A stretch of DNA of 64,000 nt from Streptococcus mitis (GTDB lineage Bacteria; Bacillota; Bacilli; Lactobacillales; Streptococcaceae). A program made the position numbers and the translations under genes. The notes beneath the pieces were generated by a model, which was not told where the DNA came from, did no database searches, and saw only the letters and a program-made list of their open reading frames with translations. The first letter of the stretch is position 1, and each line of letters starts with the position of its first letter. The stretch is from NCBI RefSeq assembly GCF_005144795.1, contig NZ_SWFJ01000010.1:37544-101543 (forward strand), given 5' to 3'. This document shows, in pieces, positions 27,273 to 35,878 of this stretch.

Positions 27273-30245
27273 TTACACTTCTTCGGATCCCTTCAAACTT
27301 TTGAATACATCATCAATAAATATATCTGCTAATCTCTTCTTGAAAGAATCATTATTTAATAGAGCACCAAATAAATCTTGACTCTGAGAGTATCCTTCTA
27401 TAAGAGCATTGTCAATCTCTTCTTCAAAAGCAAAAACGAAGTCTTCTCTGGAGTTGACACGAGCAGATTGCTTTAGTCTTGGATTCTTTTTCATCAATTC
27501 ACGAATGGATACCGCTCCACTTAGACCGACTTGGTGATCAATATCCAAATCCAACTGTTCGTTAATTTCATCTAAGATTTCAGATAAACGCTTCTCCTGG
27601 TCAGTCGTAACACCTCCAGTATTTGGCTTGGTAAGTATTAACTCTGGATGATATTCCAATTCAGAAACTGACCTGAAGGAACCTGTTTGCTTATGTTTCA
27701 TATAGTCCACTACGATCTTATCTGCTATTGTAAAATCATCTCCTCCAATGCGAACATCAATCATCTTGACAAGGCTTTGCAGATAATTATAACGTTCGTG
27801 TAGAACTTCATTTTGATAAGCAGTTGCCTGAATCAAGAAAGTATACATTCTAAGAAAACCTCGAATAACCTTTCGAATAGAAAGTTGTTCTTTCTCATCA
27901 AACCGTCTAACTCTATCATAACCTTGATTTAACAGAGAAACCATCTTTTGTTTTTCTCTGCTGTTTCTCTTTTCTTGGTATAAGAATTGATTAAACTCAT
28001 GAACAACATCACTGTCCAAGATACCATACTCATCAATTTTCCGATCCAAGGTCAAGACATCACTAGGTGTGACTGTATCTGCTAAAATAGTCTCACGGTA
28101 GTACGGAGAAAAAGCTGAGCGAATATCGTCATAAGTATTTTTAAAATCAAGGATAAAGGTCTTCTTATTGTAGCCTCTATAGATACGATTCAAACGAGAC
28201 AATGTTTGCACCGCAGCAACACTTCGCAACTTTTTATCTACATACATAGCAACCAGTTTTGGTTGGTCAAACCCTGTCTGATACTTATTTGCCACAATCA
28301 GGATTTGGTAGTCCTCCGTATCAAAATGATCTTTCAAATAATCTTCCTTGACCTGGTTCATTTGCGACTCAGTATATTCACTACCTTGATAATCAACCTT
28401 GCCAGAAAAGGCGATCAGGGTTCCAATACTAGTAATACTGTGGTCTTTGAAGTACTTTTGAAAGGCCAATTGATACTTAACTGCTGCCTCACGGCCCGAA
28501 GTCACAATCATAGCCTTACCTTGACCACCCAATTCAGCCATAATATCATGACTGATAAAGTGATCCATGATAATTTCAACCTTTTGATTGATATTTTCAT
28601 CAGATAATTCTACAAACTTTGCAATCTTACGCTTAGCAAGAGTCGTTTTTAGCTCAGGATCTTCTTCGACTGCTTTATTGAGCTTGTAATAGGTCTTATA
28701 AGTCGTATAGTTATCTAAAACATCTAGAATAAAACCTTCCTCAATAGCTTGCTTCATACTATAAACATCAAAAGGAGCTTTAGAACCATCTGCTTGTGTT
28801 GTACCAAATAGCTGTAGAGTTGTCGCCTTTGGAGTTGCGGTAAAGGCAATGATTGAGACATTGTCCTGCTTACCTGTCCGAGCAATCTCCTGCTCGATAG
28901 CATCCGCAACACTTACTTCTTGAATCTCATCTATAGTTCCATCTTCTGTATCTGTTTCTGTCAAGACTTGACTAACCGAACTCATATAGGATCCTGTCGT
29001 TGAACTGTGAGCTTCATCAATCAGGATGGCAAATTTCTTTTTCGCAGTGTTCCCTACAGACATCCAGTTGGATTGGTTGATCTGGGCAAACTTATGAATA
29101 GTCGTAGCTATGATTTTTGTATTTCCTGCAATCGCATCCGCTAAGTCACTGGAGGTTTCTTTATCTCCCATTACCTTAACTACACCATGCTTGTGGGAGA
29201 TTTCCTTGACCGCTTCTTGTAACTGACGGTCAACTACGATACGGTCTGTTACGATTAATACAGTATCCACGATGTTTTGATTCTGATCATCATGAAGAGA
29301 AACTAAACTATGAGCCAACCATGCTATGGTATTGGTTTTACCTGAACCAGCTGAGTGCTGAATCAGATAATTACTGTCTGTATGGTTGACTTTCATGTCC
29401 TCTAGGAGACGGCTAACTGCTCTTCGCTGATGGTATCTCGGGAAAATCAGGGTCTTCTTTTTATGCTTATCCATCTCAAAAAAGATAAAACTCTCTATTA
29501 ACTGGAGAATACTATCCTTGGTCAAGACATCAAGCCACAAGTAGTCTGTATCGGCACCATCAGGGTTGTGAGGGTTGCCACTTCCCATCTCAATACCTTC
29601 CCCTTTCCCCACATTAAAAGGTAGAAAGTATGTTTCTTGTCCTTTCAATTGCGTCGTCATATAGACTTCTAGGGTATCCACTGCAAAGGAAGCCAAGACT
29701 CCCTGTTCAAAACGGAAAAGACGATTCTTAGGATTGCGTCCCTTGAGCTGCTTGATGGCATCCTGAACAGACTGACCACTGGGATTAAACTTAAGTTCTA
29801 TAGCAAATAGTGCTAATCCATTGATAAAGATAACAAGGTCAATGCGGTCGCTCTCCTCGTAAACCACTTCTTCCATAATAGATAGACAGTTGGCTTGGTA
29901 TTGTTGAACAGCCTTTTCATTAAAACTAGTCGCAGGTTTACGATAGAGAAGACGAAGTTGCTTGTTTTCAATAAAGACACCCTCTTTTAAGGCGAATAAA
30001 AAGCCACCCTTGACGATTTCCTTATTGATAAGAGTGATGATCATCTCCTTACTAAGTTTTTTAAGGAGATAGTCCATGGTCTCTTCTTGAGTCTCCATCA
30101 GAAAATCCCATAGGAGTTCCACATCCATGGCTAATCTAGGATCGTAGCAAGTAGCGTCCCGCTGAATATAGTCATTCTTATCTCTCAAATCTTTGATAAT
30201 CCACTGCTGGAAATCATAGCGCTCCTTCAAGCCCAAATTTGCCAT
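27273..30245 (-). CDS. hsdR: Type I restriction endonuclease subunit HsdR (second system)
   Basis: Motor and nuclease subunit of the complete type I system encoded at 27273-35019. 990 residues. The N-terminal PD-(D/E)XK nuclease has Asp136 and Glu150-x-Lys152 (DLVIFINGLALFAIELK) and a following QLKGR motif. The SF2 translocase has Walker A HSAGSGKT near 297-304, DEAH at 410-413 and FTATPK near 468-473. A C-terminal helical domain contacts the methylase core. All catalytic residues are present and no frameshift is seen, so it should be active. It is last in the operon, 47 bp after the 164-residue membrane gene. Confidence 0.95.
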   Translation of the reverse strand: MANLGLKERYDFQQWIIKDLRDKNDYIQRDATCYDPRLAMDVELLWDFLMETQEETMDYLLKKLSKEMIITLINKEIVKGGFLFALKEGVFIENKQLRLLYRKPATSFNEKAVQQYQANCLSIMEEVVYEESDRIDLVIFINGLALFAIELKFNPSGQSVQDAIKQLKGRNPKNRLFRFEQGVLASFAVDTLEVYMTTQLKGQETYFLPFNVGKGEGIEMGSGNPHNPDGADTDYLWLDVLTKDSILQLIESFIFFEMDKHKKKTLIFPRYHQRRAVSRLLEDMKVNHTDSNYLIQHSAGSGKTNTIAWLAHSLVSLHDDQNQNIVDTVLIVTDRIVVDRQLQEAVKEISHKHGVVKVMGDKETSSDLADAIAGNTKIIATTIHKFAQINQSNWMSVGNTAKKKFAILIDEAHSSTTGSYMSSVSQVLTETDTEDGTIDEIQEVSVADAIEQEIARTGKQDNVSIIAFTATPKATTLQLFGTTQADGSKAPFDVYSMKQAIEEGFILDVLDNYTTYKTYYKLNKAVEEDPELKTTLAKRKIAKFVELSDENINQKVEIIMDHFISHDIMAELGGQGKAMIVTSGREAAVKYQLAFQKYFKDHSITSIGTLIAFSGKVDYQGSEYTESQMNQVKEDYLKDHFDTEDYQILIVANKYQTGFDQPKLVAMYVDKKLRSVAAVQTLSRLNRIYRGYNKKTFILDFKNTYDDIRSAFSPYYRETILADTVTPSDVLTLDRKIDEYGILDSDVVHEFNQFLYQEKRNSREKQKMVSLLNQGYDRVRRFDEKEQLSIRKVIRGFLRMYTFLIQATAYQNEVLHERYNYLQSLVKMIDVRIGGDDFTIADKIVVDYMKHKQTGSFRSVSELEYHPELILTKPNTGGVTTDQEKRLSEILDEINEQLDLDIDHQVGLSGAVSIRELMKKNPRLKQSARVNSREDFVFAFEEEIDNALIEGYSQSQDLFGALLNNDSFKKRLADIFIDDVFKSLKGSEEV

Positions 30246-30292
30246 AGTTTCTCACTTTCTAATACTAACTAAAATTTTTATCTTCCTTATGC

Positions 30293-30787
30293 TTAAATAT
30301 CATCATTTTCCGTCATCTTTCTTCTTTCTTTCTCAGAATCTATAGTAATTTTCAATATTTTTCTAAACGCCTTTATTAAATCACATAGCGATAATACAAA
30401 AAACATTAATAATCCAATAAATATAGAAAGAGTTACACGTAAAATATCATTAGTGCTACTTGGTTCTTGAGCAAGAAAAAAAGAAGGAAAAATTGTTAAT
30501 ATAAAGGATAATAACGATAGATCAAATAGTCTTTCTATTATCAATAAATCTACATTAAGACTTTTTAATTTTTTTATAAATCGATTTGTTGCAAAAAATG
30601 ATGTTATTCCAAATGCAGCAACTAATACACCTGATATAAAAATCAAAACATTTTGGATAGATGATACGAATTCAACATAATTATGGATAACACATAATTG
30701 AAGTTGGGAATGAAAAGCGTAGAAAGATACTATTAAAGAGATTATTAAAAATAAATATCCCTTGTATTTTCTAATCTTTGAAAGCAA
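30293..30787 (-). CDS. Four-span membrane protein inside the R-M operon, function unknown (module gene Y)
   Basis: 164 residues, AT-rich. Four hydrophobic segments at about 10-27, 44-67, 86-106 and 113-135, with short loops and a charged cytoplasmic tail (KITIDSEKERRKMTENDDI). The start codon is TTG at 30787, with AAGGA seven bases upstream inside the end of the preceding gene, which it overlaps by 17 bp. No ATG is available for a full-length product. I do not recognise the family by sequence. A small four-span protein coupled to a soluble protein of about 280-315 residues is the layout of Kiwa (KwaA/KwaB), but the gene order here is reversed and I see no diagnostic motif. Membrane effector of a defence module is the working inference. 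Confidence 0.8.
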   Translation of the reverse strand: MLSKIRKYKGYLFLIISLIVSFYAFHSQLQLCVIHNYVEFVSSIQNVLIFISGVLVAAFGITSFFATNRFIKKLKSLNVDLLIIERLFDLSLLSFILTIFPSFFLAQEPSSTNDILRVTLSIFIGLLMFFVLSLCDLIKAFRKILKITIDSEKERRKMTENDDI

Positions 30788-31622
30788 CTAAATATCCTTC
30801 CTTCTCTTTGTATGCTTTTTCCAGTTTATCGTAAATAATATCATTATCAATATCTTCTATGTAATATTTTTCATAATAGTTCAACTTATGATTTACTAAA
30901 TCTATTATCTCAGAATCACCATAGACAGACATAGTTCTTATCTTTACATTTTGATTATCTTTATAAGAACAAAATTCGTCTATTGCACGTCTCAGTCTAT
31001 TTTTATTTAAATCAGTCCCCTTAATTCTCAATTCCATACTTTTTGCTGACATTTCCTTAGCAAATTCAACACCACTATTAATATCTTTTACTTGTTCTGA
31101 GAATAATGATAAATTTTCTGGAATAGCGATTGAAAAAACAACATCATGAACATGTCGCATCTTATCTAGATTTTTAGTGGCATCCTTATCCTTTATGATA
31201 ACAAATTCAAATTCTTTATAATCAATTCCGACCTTTAAAGCTATAAATTTTCTTAATTCTTCTATTGTAGTTTGCGATTTCCCTCTTTTCTGAAGCAAAA
31301 TGCTATTTTTAAAATCATACAAAAATTGAGCATCATTAGCTATTCCTTCGGTATCTTCTTTTTCCACAATATCTCTATTTTGAGTCTGAATATCATCAAT
31401 TTGAATATCTTGTTCCAAATTAACCTTTGCAATAGTAAATACTATATACGTATCTGTTTTACGAATATCATTGCGTAAATAATATGATAGATTTCCAATG
31501 GATTCCGTAACCAATGATACTGCTGGATTAAGACCTGCAAAAAATGCATTAATCTTTGATACTGCATTTGTTTTAGAAACAGCTTTATAAAAAAGACACT
31601 TGAATTCACGTTCCACAAGCAT
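30771..31622 (-). CDS. Soluble protein coupled to hsdS, function unknown (module gene X)
   Basis: 283 residues, no membrane segment, no recognised nuclease or ATPase motif. It is mixed alpha/beta, with strand-like stretches near the N-terminus (TDTYIVFTIAKVNL), a central segment DAQFLYDFKNSILLQKRGKS, and a Lys/Tyr-rich C-terminus. ATG at 31622 directly follows the hsdS stop codon and uses an AGGAGG inside the end of hsdS, so it is translated with HsdS. It overlaps the membrane gene Y by 17 bp. The DNA is clearly more AT-rich than the flanking hsdM and hsdR. It could be a sensor or regulator for Y, an R-M accessory, or a KwaB-like (DUF4868) protein. None of these is shown. Confidence 0.82.
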   Translation of the reverse strand: MLVEREFKCLFYKAVSKTNAVSKINAFFAGLNPAVSLVTESIGNLSYYLRNDIRKTDTYIVFTIAKVNLEQDIQIDDIQTQNRDIVEKEDTEGIANDAQFLYDFKNSILLQKRGKSQTTIEELRKFIALKVGIDYKEFEFVIIKDKDATKNLDKMRHVHDVVFSIAIPENLSLFSEQVKDINSGVEFAKEMSAKSMELRIKGTDLNKNRLRRAIDEFCSYKDNQNVKIRTMSVYGDSEIIDLVNHKLNYYEKYYIEDIDNDIIYDKLEKAYKEKEGYLVAFKD

Positions 31623-32918
31623 TTATACCCTCCTCTTCCCTGTTACATAATCATAAATAAGAGTTTGTCGTTGTTTATTAATATTTTCAATTTGTTGGTT
31701 CTTGATTTGAATTAATTTATCAATTTGAATAGTTTTCTTATCTAGAAAATCAGCAATTTTTTGTTGTTCTTCGAAAGACATTTTGGGGAATATCATTTTT
31801 TTTATACTTTCTTGTGTAATAGTTGGAATTGTACTCCCTCCGACTATTAACTCACTTTGATCCTTTCCCACAGAACTGTTCAAAAAATAATTAATTAGGC
31901 GTGAATCTGTATTTTTTTTAGGTTTTAGAACTACCAATTGAGGATTTATCGTTGCTTTATTTGAAAGCTTATTGACAATTCCAGCTTTTCCATAACTAGA
32001 TCCTGTCTTTACATACAAGACATCACCAGTTTTAATTTGGATTTCCGGAGACTCATCATACTTACTCCACGAAATATAAGTATTATTATTATCTATCACA
32101 CTATAGTCAATTATATTTGAGGGACTATATGAAATAGCTCCTTCCCCTTCGTTAACAATATCATTTGTAGTGTATCCTCTAAAACCTATTCTTCCAAATA
32201 TATCTACATACTGTTCTAATTTACTTACTTCCCACTCTTCTGGTATCTGTCCAATCCAGTCGATACCTGAATCCTTCATAGGGACTGTTGTATCCAATCC
32301 TTTTGTGACGGTCTCATAAATCAAGCTGGCGCGGTAGTCTTTAAGTTTTTGAATCTGCTCTTCCAATAGGGCTTTGACCTTATCCAACTGTGCTGTTTTC
32401 TTATCAAGGAAATCAGAAATTTTTTGTTGTTCATTTTTTGGGGGAATTAATAACTCCATTTTATAAATATCTGACCAAGTTCCACCTTGTCTAACTCCAC
32501 CACCAAAGTTATAAAAAACTTTACAAATATCATACGTGTGTAATAGATAATACATATAGCTATCACTACAACATATATTTTTTAAGCGTAATGTTAAATA
32601 AGCTGAAGTTATAATACCATTTTCTCTTGTAAGTCCAACACGAAGACTTCTTTTATCATTTTGTAAGTCAGTCAGACGTAAAACAATATCTCCTCTTTGA
32701 ATAATATTATAAGTATCAAATGATTCTGGTAAAAGTCCAAAAGAAGTATCTATAGATTTTCGGATAATATGACCGTAACTTAGCGATAATAGATTTTTTT
32801 CTTTATTACCTTTATTTTTTTGCTTGTGTTCTTCAAAAATATGATTAACGAAATCAACTTCCCACTCTTCTGGTATCTGTCCAATCCAGTCGATACCACT
32901 CTCTTTCATCCTAGTCAT
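31623..32918 (-). CDS. hsdS: Type I restriction-modification specificity subunit HsdS (second system)
   Basis: 431 residues with two target recognition domains. Each half begins with the same motif, (K/E)DSGIDWIGQIPEEWEV (residues about 5-22 and again about 215-232), and ends in a conserved coiled spacer (QQKISDFLDKKTAQLDKVKAL and QQKIADFLDKKTIQIDKLIQI). ATG at 32918 overlaps the hsdM end by 8 bp. The repeated motif is encoded by a 41-bp exact direct repeat, a possible site for domain shuffling. It is followed without a gap by module gene X. Confidence 0.94.
   Translation of the reverse strand: MTRMKESGIDWIGQIPEEWEVDFVNHIFEEHKQKNKGNKEKNLLSLSYGHIIRKSIDTSFGLLPESFDTYNIIQRGDIVLRLTDLQNDKRSLRVGLTRENGIITSAYLTLRLKNICCSDSYMYYLLHTYDICKVFYNFGGGVRQGGTWSDIYKMELLIPPKNEQQKISDFLDKKTAQLDKVKALLEEQIQKLKDYRASLIYETVTKGLDTTVPMKDSGIDWIGQIPEEWEVSKLEQYVDIFGRIGFRGYTTNDIVNEGEGAISYSPSNIIDYSVIDNNNTYISWSKYDESPEIQIKTGDVLYVKTGSSYGKAGIVNKLSNKATINPQLVVLKPKKNTDSRLINYFLNSSVGKDQSELIVGGSTIPTITQESIKKMIFPKMSFEEQQKIADFLDKKTIQIDKLIQIKNQQIENINKQRQTLIYDYVTGKRRV
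32227..32267. repeat. 41-bp direct repeat inside hsdS, distal copy
   Basis: Identical to 32857-32897, 630 bp away. It encodes the DWIGQIPEEWEV motif that opens the second target recognition domain. Confidence 0.85.
32857..32897. repeat. 41-bp direct repeat inside hsdS, proximal copy
   Basis: Identical to 32227-32267. It encodes the same motif at the start of the first target recognition domain. Recombination between the copies would delete 630 bp in frame, that is one TRD. Confidence 0.85.
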
Positions 32919-35019
32919 GTTTTAGTTCCTCCAAGAGAGTCTGTAGTTCTGCTTCCAGTTCATAAAACTCTGCCAAGAGCTTTTCTGCATTTTCTGGTGC
33001 TTGGTAGTGATAGAAATAGCGAGTAAAAGGAATCTCAGCTCCATAGCCCTTTTTCCCATCAAACCAGTAATGGGCATCAGGTACATGGGGATAGACCTCA
33101 CGCGCAAAGTAGGTTTCCACATCCTCTGTCAGCTTAACGATTTCACTGTCCTTGGTTGTCTTATCATAGACAATCCCATCGGCAATCTCATTTGCCTTGT
33201 CTTTCTTCTTGGTTCGGATAACCTCTGCTGTCTTGTCCATTTCACTCATAGCTAAGGCTAGCGCATTGATATTAGCAGACGTAAGATTAAACTCTCCCAG
33301 CAAGTCCTTGATGACTTGGACAAAGTTCTCAAAGTCAGGATAGGTCTTGTCAGAACTTCCCTTAGCAAAAGCTGTCAGGATAGCTTCTTGCTTGGTCTTG
33401 CCAGCTACAAAGTCCTGTAATTTTTTCTCATCCTTGGCTGAACGTGGTTCCATCTCTAGCAATTCTTGGTACTTGTATTCATCAAATAGTTTAGCTAGGA
33501 AAGGAACGCTTTTCGCTTTCTCAATTGTTTCTTCGCTTATCTGGCCACGACGTTGCAGAGGTTGCATAACTGTAAACTCTCGATAGAGAAACTCTTGATT
33601 GTCAAAGATTTTTACATGGTCATTTTCTTGAAAATCATCGTACCAGCGAAGGATCTGACGGATATTATCTTCGGACAACTCACGGCGTTTTTGACCTAAA
33701 GATTTACGTAGAGGAATAAACTCCTCCGTCGCATCGATAAACTGAACCTTATTCTGGCGCTCAGGAGACTTGTTTTTATTATAAATCCAGATATAAATCC
33801 CAATTCCTGTGTTATAGAAAAATTGACCTGGAAGGGCGACTATAGCTTCCAGCAAATCATTCTCAAGGATATAACGGCGAATCTGACTTTCTCCCGATGA
33901 TGTCCCACCTGAAAAGAGGGGAGACCCATTTGAAATGATGGCTGCACGGCCATTTTCTTCTAATTTTGCAAGAGCATGAAGATGAAAGAGTAGTTGAGCA
34001 TCTCCAGTTCCTGGAGTCGCGACAAAACGACCTTGACGACCTTCTGTTTTGTCAAAGAGTTGATGATCTTTCTTAACTGCATCCTCAACCCCATCATCCG
34101 CATCCTTACCACCCCAAGCTTGACCGAAGGGAGGGTTAGCGATGACAAAGCTCATTTTAGTATCTGGGAAAGGATCTGAATCTTTTAAGGTATCCACCTT
34201 CACGAAATAGTCAGAGTCTTCCTGACGAATTAGCATATCTGCACGACCAATCCCAAAGGTTTCAGGCAAAACTTCCTGACCAAAGAGTCGGACAGTGGCT
34301 CCTGTATTCAACTGACGGATATAGCTTTTAGCTGTAGCCAGCATTCCCCCAGTTCCAGCCGCCATGTCTAGTATTTTCAACTCTTTTTTATCAACAAAAA
34401 GTTCTTCGTCTGCCTCAATCAAGAGGAGGTTGACCATCAGAGCAATAACTTCACGAGGGGTATAGTGAGACCCCGCTTCCTCATTTTCAGAAAATCGGCG
34501 GATGATATCCTCAAACATGTATCCCATACGCATAGAGTCGACTGAACTTGGAGACAAATCAATTTGAGAGAACTTTTTAATAACCGTGAAAAGGCGACCA
34601 CTCTGGGCCAGGGTACGGACTTGCTCTTTAAATTTTAGGTTTTCAATGATGTCCTTGACACGACAAGAATAGCCATCCAGATAGGCTAGAAAATTCTCCT
34701 CGATTGCATTTGGATCATTTTGAAGATTTTCCAACGTAAAAGGACTAACATTGTAGTAACGATAGCCTGAAAGTTTCTCCAACACTTTCTCAGGTGTATT
34801 GGGATTTGCTTTGTATTGTGCTACCACCTGATCCTTGGTTGGCAGCAAGGCAGCTTCTAAACGAGTCAGGACAAACATTGGAATAATAACATCGCGATAC
34901 TTATCTGCTCGATAAGCTCCTCTAAGAGTGTTAGCGATAGACCAAACCGTATTGACATCATTAGAGATTTGGATATCATTTGCTTGGAATAGTGGTAATT
35001 TTTCTTTGAAATTAGACAT
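32911..35019 (-). CDS. hsdM: Type I restriction-modification DNA methyltransferase subunit HsdM (second system)
   Basis: N6-adenine methyltransferase, 702 residues, much longer than the HsdM at 329-1930 and of a different subfamily. N-terminal HsdM domain, SAM motif LDMAAGTGG at about 217-225, catalytic NPPF at 295-298, and a long C-terminal helical extension (about 480-702). First gene of the hsdM-hsdS-X-Y-hsdR operon. ATG 35019 follows AGGGGAAG. The TATAAT at 35056-35061 is a likely promoter element. Confidence 0.95.
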   Translation of the reverse strand: MSNFKEKLPLFQANDIQISNDVNTVWSIANTLRGAYRADKYRDVIIPMFVLTRLEAALLPTKDQVVAQYKANPNTPEKVLEKLSGYRYYNVSPFTLENLQNDPNAIEENFLAYLDGYSCRVKDIIENLKFKEQVRTLAQSGRLFTVIKKFSQIDLSPSSVDSMRMGYMFEDIIRRFSENEEAGSHYTPREVIALMVNLLLIEADEELFVDKKELKILDMAAGTGGMLATAKSYIRQLNTGATVRLFGQEVLPETFGIGRADMLIRQEDSDYFVKVDTLKDSDPFPDTKMSFVIANPPFGQAWGGKDADDGVEDAVKKDHQLFDKTEGRQGRFVATPGTGDAQLLFHLHALAKLEENGRAAIISNGSPLFSGGTSSGESQIRRYILENDLLEAIVALPGQFFYNTGIGIYIWIYNKNKSPERQNKVQFIDATEEFIPLRKSLGQKRRELSEDNIRQILRWYDDFQENDHVKIFDNQEFLYREFTVMQPLQRRGQISEETIEKAKSVPFLAKLFDEYKYQELLEMEPRSAKDEKKLQDFVAGKTKQEAILTAFAKGSSDKTYPDFENFVQVIKDLLGEFNLTSANINALALAMSEMDKTAEVIRTKKKDKANEIADGIVYDKTTKDSEIVKLTEDVETYFAREVYPHVPDAHYWFDGKKGYGAEIPFTRYFYHYQAPENAEKLLAEFYELEAELQTLLEELKHD

Positions 35020-35055
35020 TTACTTCCCCTGTTTTTATTATTAACAATTCTCTTC

Positions 35056-35061
35056 ATTATA
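35056..35061 (-). promoter_or_regulatory. -10 box of the second R-M operon
   Basis: A perfect TATAAT on the minus strand, 37 bp upstream of the hsdM start. The -35 region is not well matched. Confidence 0.4.
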
Positions 35062-35212
35062 CCACAAAATACGAGTTATAAAGCGTATTCAAGGGTAAAG
35101 ATCGAAGTTCATATACTAAATTTCTTTACTGAGTTTTTGTCTTTTGTACTAGGGCTTCTGTCATTTTCCAAAAAACTTTATCTTAAACTTACTAATAAAA
35201 ATTTAAAAAATA

Positions 35213-35234
35213 AAAAGCCTACTTCGCAGTAGAC
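35213..35234 (-). terminator. Terminator of yefM-yoeB
   Basis: On the minus strand CTACT(GCGA)AGTAG is followed by GCTTTTT. It directly abuts the yoeB stop codon. It closely resembles the terminator at 35855-35878. Confidence 0.65.
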
Positions 35235-35489
35235 TTAGTAATGATCTTTAAAGGACAAGAAAGCCACGCTATCTCCATCCATCATATAAATCAAGCGATT
35301 TTCTGCGTCGATACGACGTGACCAGGCTCCTTGGTAGTCATACTTGAGTGGTTCTGGCTTACCAATTCCTGTAAATGGATCGCGTTGAATATCCTTGATT
35401 AGTTTGTTGATTCGTTTTAGGGTTTTCTTATCCTGATTTTGCCAGTAGCAATAATCAGCCCAGGCATCTTCTGTAAACTTGAGCAGCAT
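35235..35489 (-). CDS. yoeB: Toxin YoeB of a type II toxin-antitoxin pair
   Basis: 84-residue RelE-superfamily mRNA interferase that cuts mRNA at the ribosome. Full YoeB signature: KRINKLIKDIQRDPFTGIGK near 25-45, the catalytic region WSRRIDAENRLIYMM, and the terminal SFKDHY with His83-Tyr84. It starts 3 bp after the yefM stop and is probably translated at a lower rate than the antitoxin. Confidence 0.95.
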   Translation of the reverse strand: MLLKFTEDAWADYCYWQNQDKKTLKRINKLIKDIQRDPFTGIGKPEPLKYDYQGAWSRRIDAENRLIYMMDGDSVAFLSFKDHY

Positions 35490-35492
35490 TTC

Positions 35493-35747
35493 TCACTCCT
35501 CAATAACATGGACCTGAGTACTTCCAGCACGGACTTGAGCCATTCCCCGCAAAACCTTATCAGAAAGTTCCTTATTTTGAGCAATTCTCAGGGTTTCCTG
35601 AATACTATCCCACTCACTCTTTGAAAGTACTACAATGTCCTCGTCTGGATTTTTATTGACCACCGTCAAAGGCTCAAATTCATCATTTACCTTCTTCATG
35701 TAGTCTTTTAAATGATTTCGGAATGTTGAGTAAAGAACTGCTTCCAT
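35493..35747 (-). CDS. yefM: Antitoxin YefM (Phd/YefM family)
   Basis: 84-residue antitoxin that binds YoeB and represses the operon. An N-terminal Phd/YefM fold (YSTFRNHLKDYMKKVNDE) binds DNA, and the acidic C-terminus neutralises the toxin. I chose ATG 35747 (MEAVLYSTF), which follows GAGGT with good spacing. An upstream start would overlap the promoter's transcription start region. The promoter at 35778-35806 is strong. Confidence 0.93.
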   Translation of the reverse strand: MEAVLYSTFRNHLKDYMKKVNDEFEPLTVVNKNPDEDIVVLSKSEWDSIQETLRIAQNKELSDKVLRGMAQVRAGSTQVHVIEE

Positions 35748-35777
35748 AACCATACCTCGTTTTACCTCTTTTCCACT

Positions 35778-35806
35778 ATTATACACGAAAAGAAAGAAAC
35801 TGTCAG
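35778..35806 (-). promoter_or_regulatory. yefM-yoeB promoter
   Basis: On the minus strand CTGACA (35806-35801), 17-bp spacer, perfect TATAAT (35783-35778), 30 bp upstream of the yefM ATG. A near-consensus sigma-A promoter, expected to be autorepressed by YefM-YoeB. Confidence 0.75.
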
Positions 35807-35854
35807 GAACTTGTACAAGATTTTCTTTTCTATCTATTTATTCGTAAAAAATCT

Positions 35855-35878
35855 CAAAAAGCCTACCTTTCAGTAGAC
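35855..35878 (-). terminator. Terminator of tmcAL
   Basis: On the minus strand CTACT(GAAA)GGTAG followed by GCTTTTT abuts the stop codon. It differs from the yoeB terminator mainly in the loop. Confidence 0.65.

Noticed and set aside
30293..31622. Firm assignment of the X-Y pair as Kiwa
   Set aside because: Size and topology are similar, but gene order is reversed and no diagnostic residue could be confirmed by eye.
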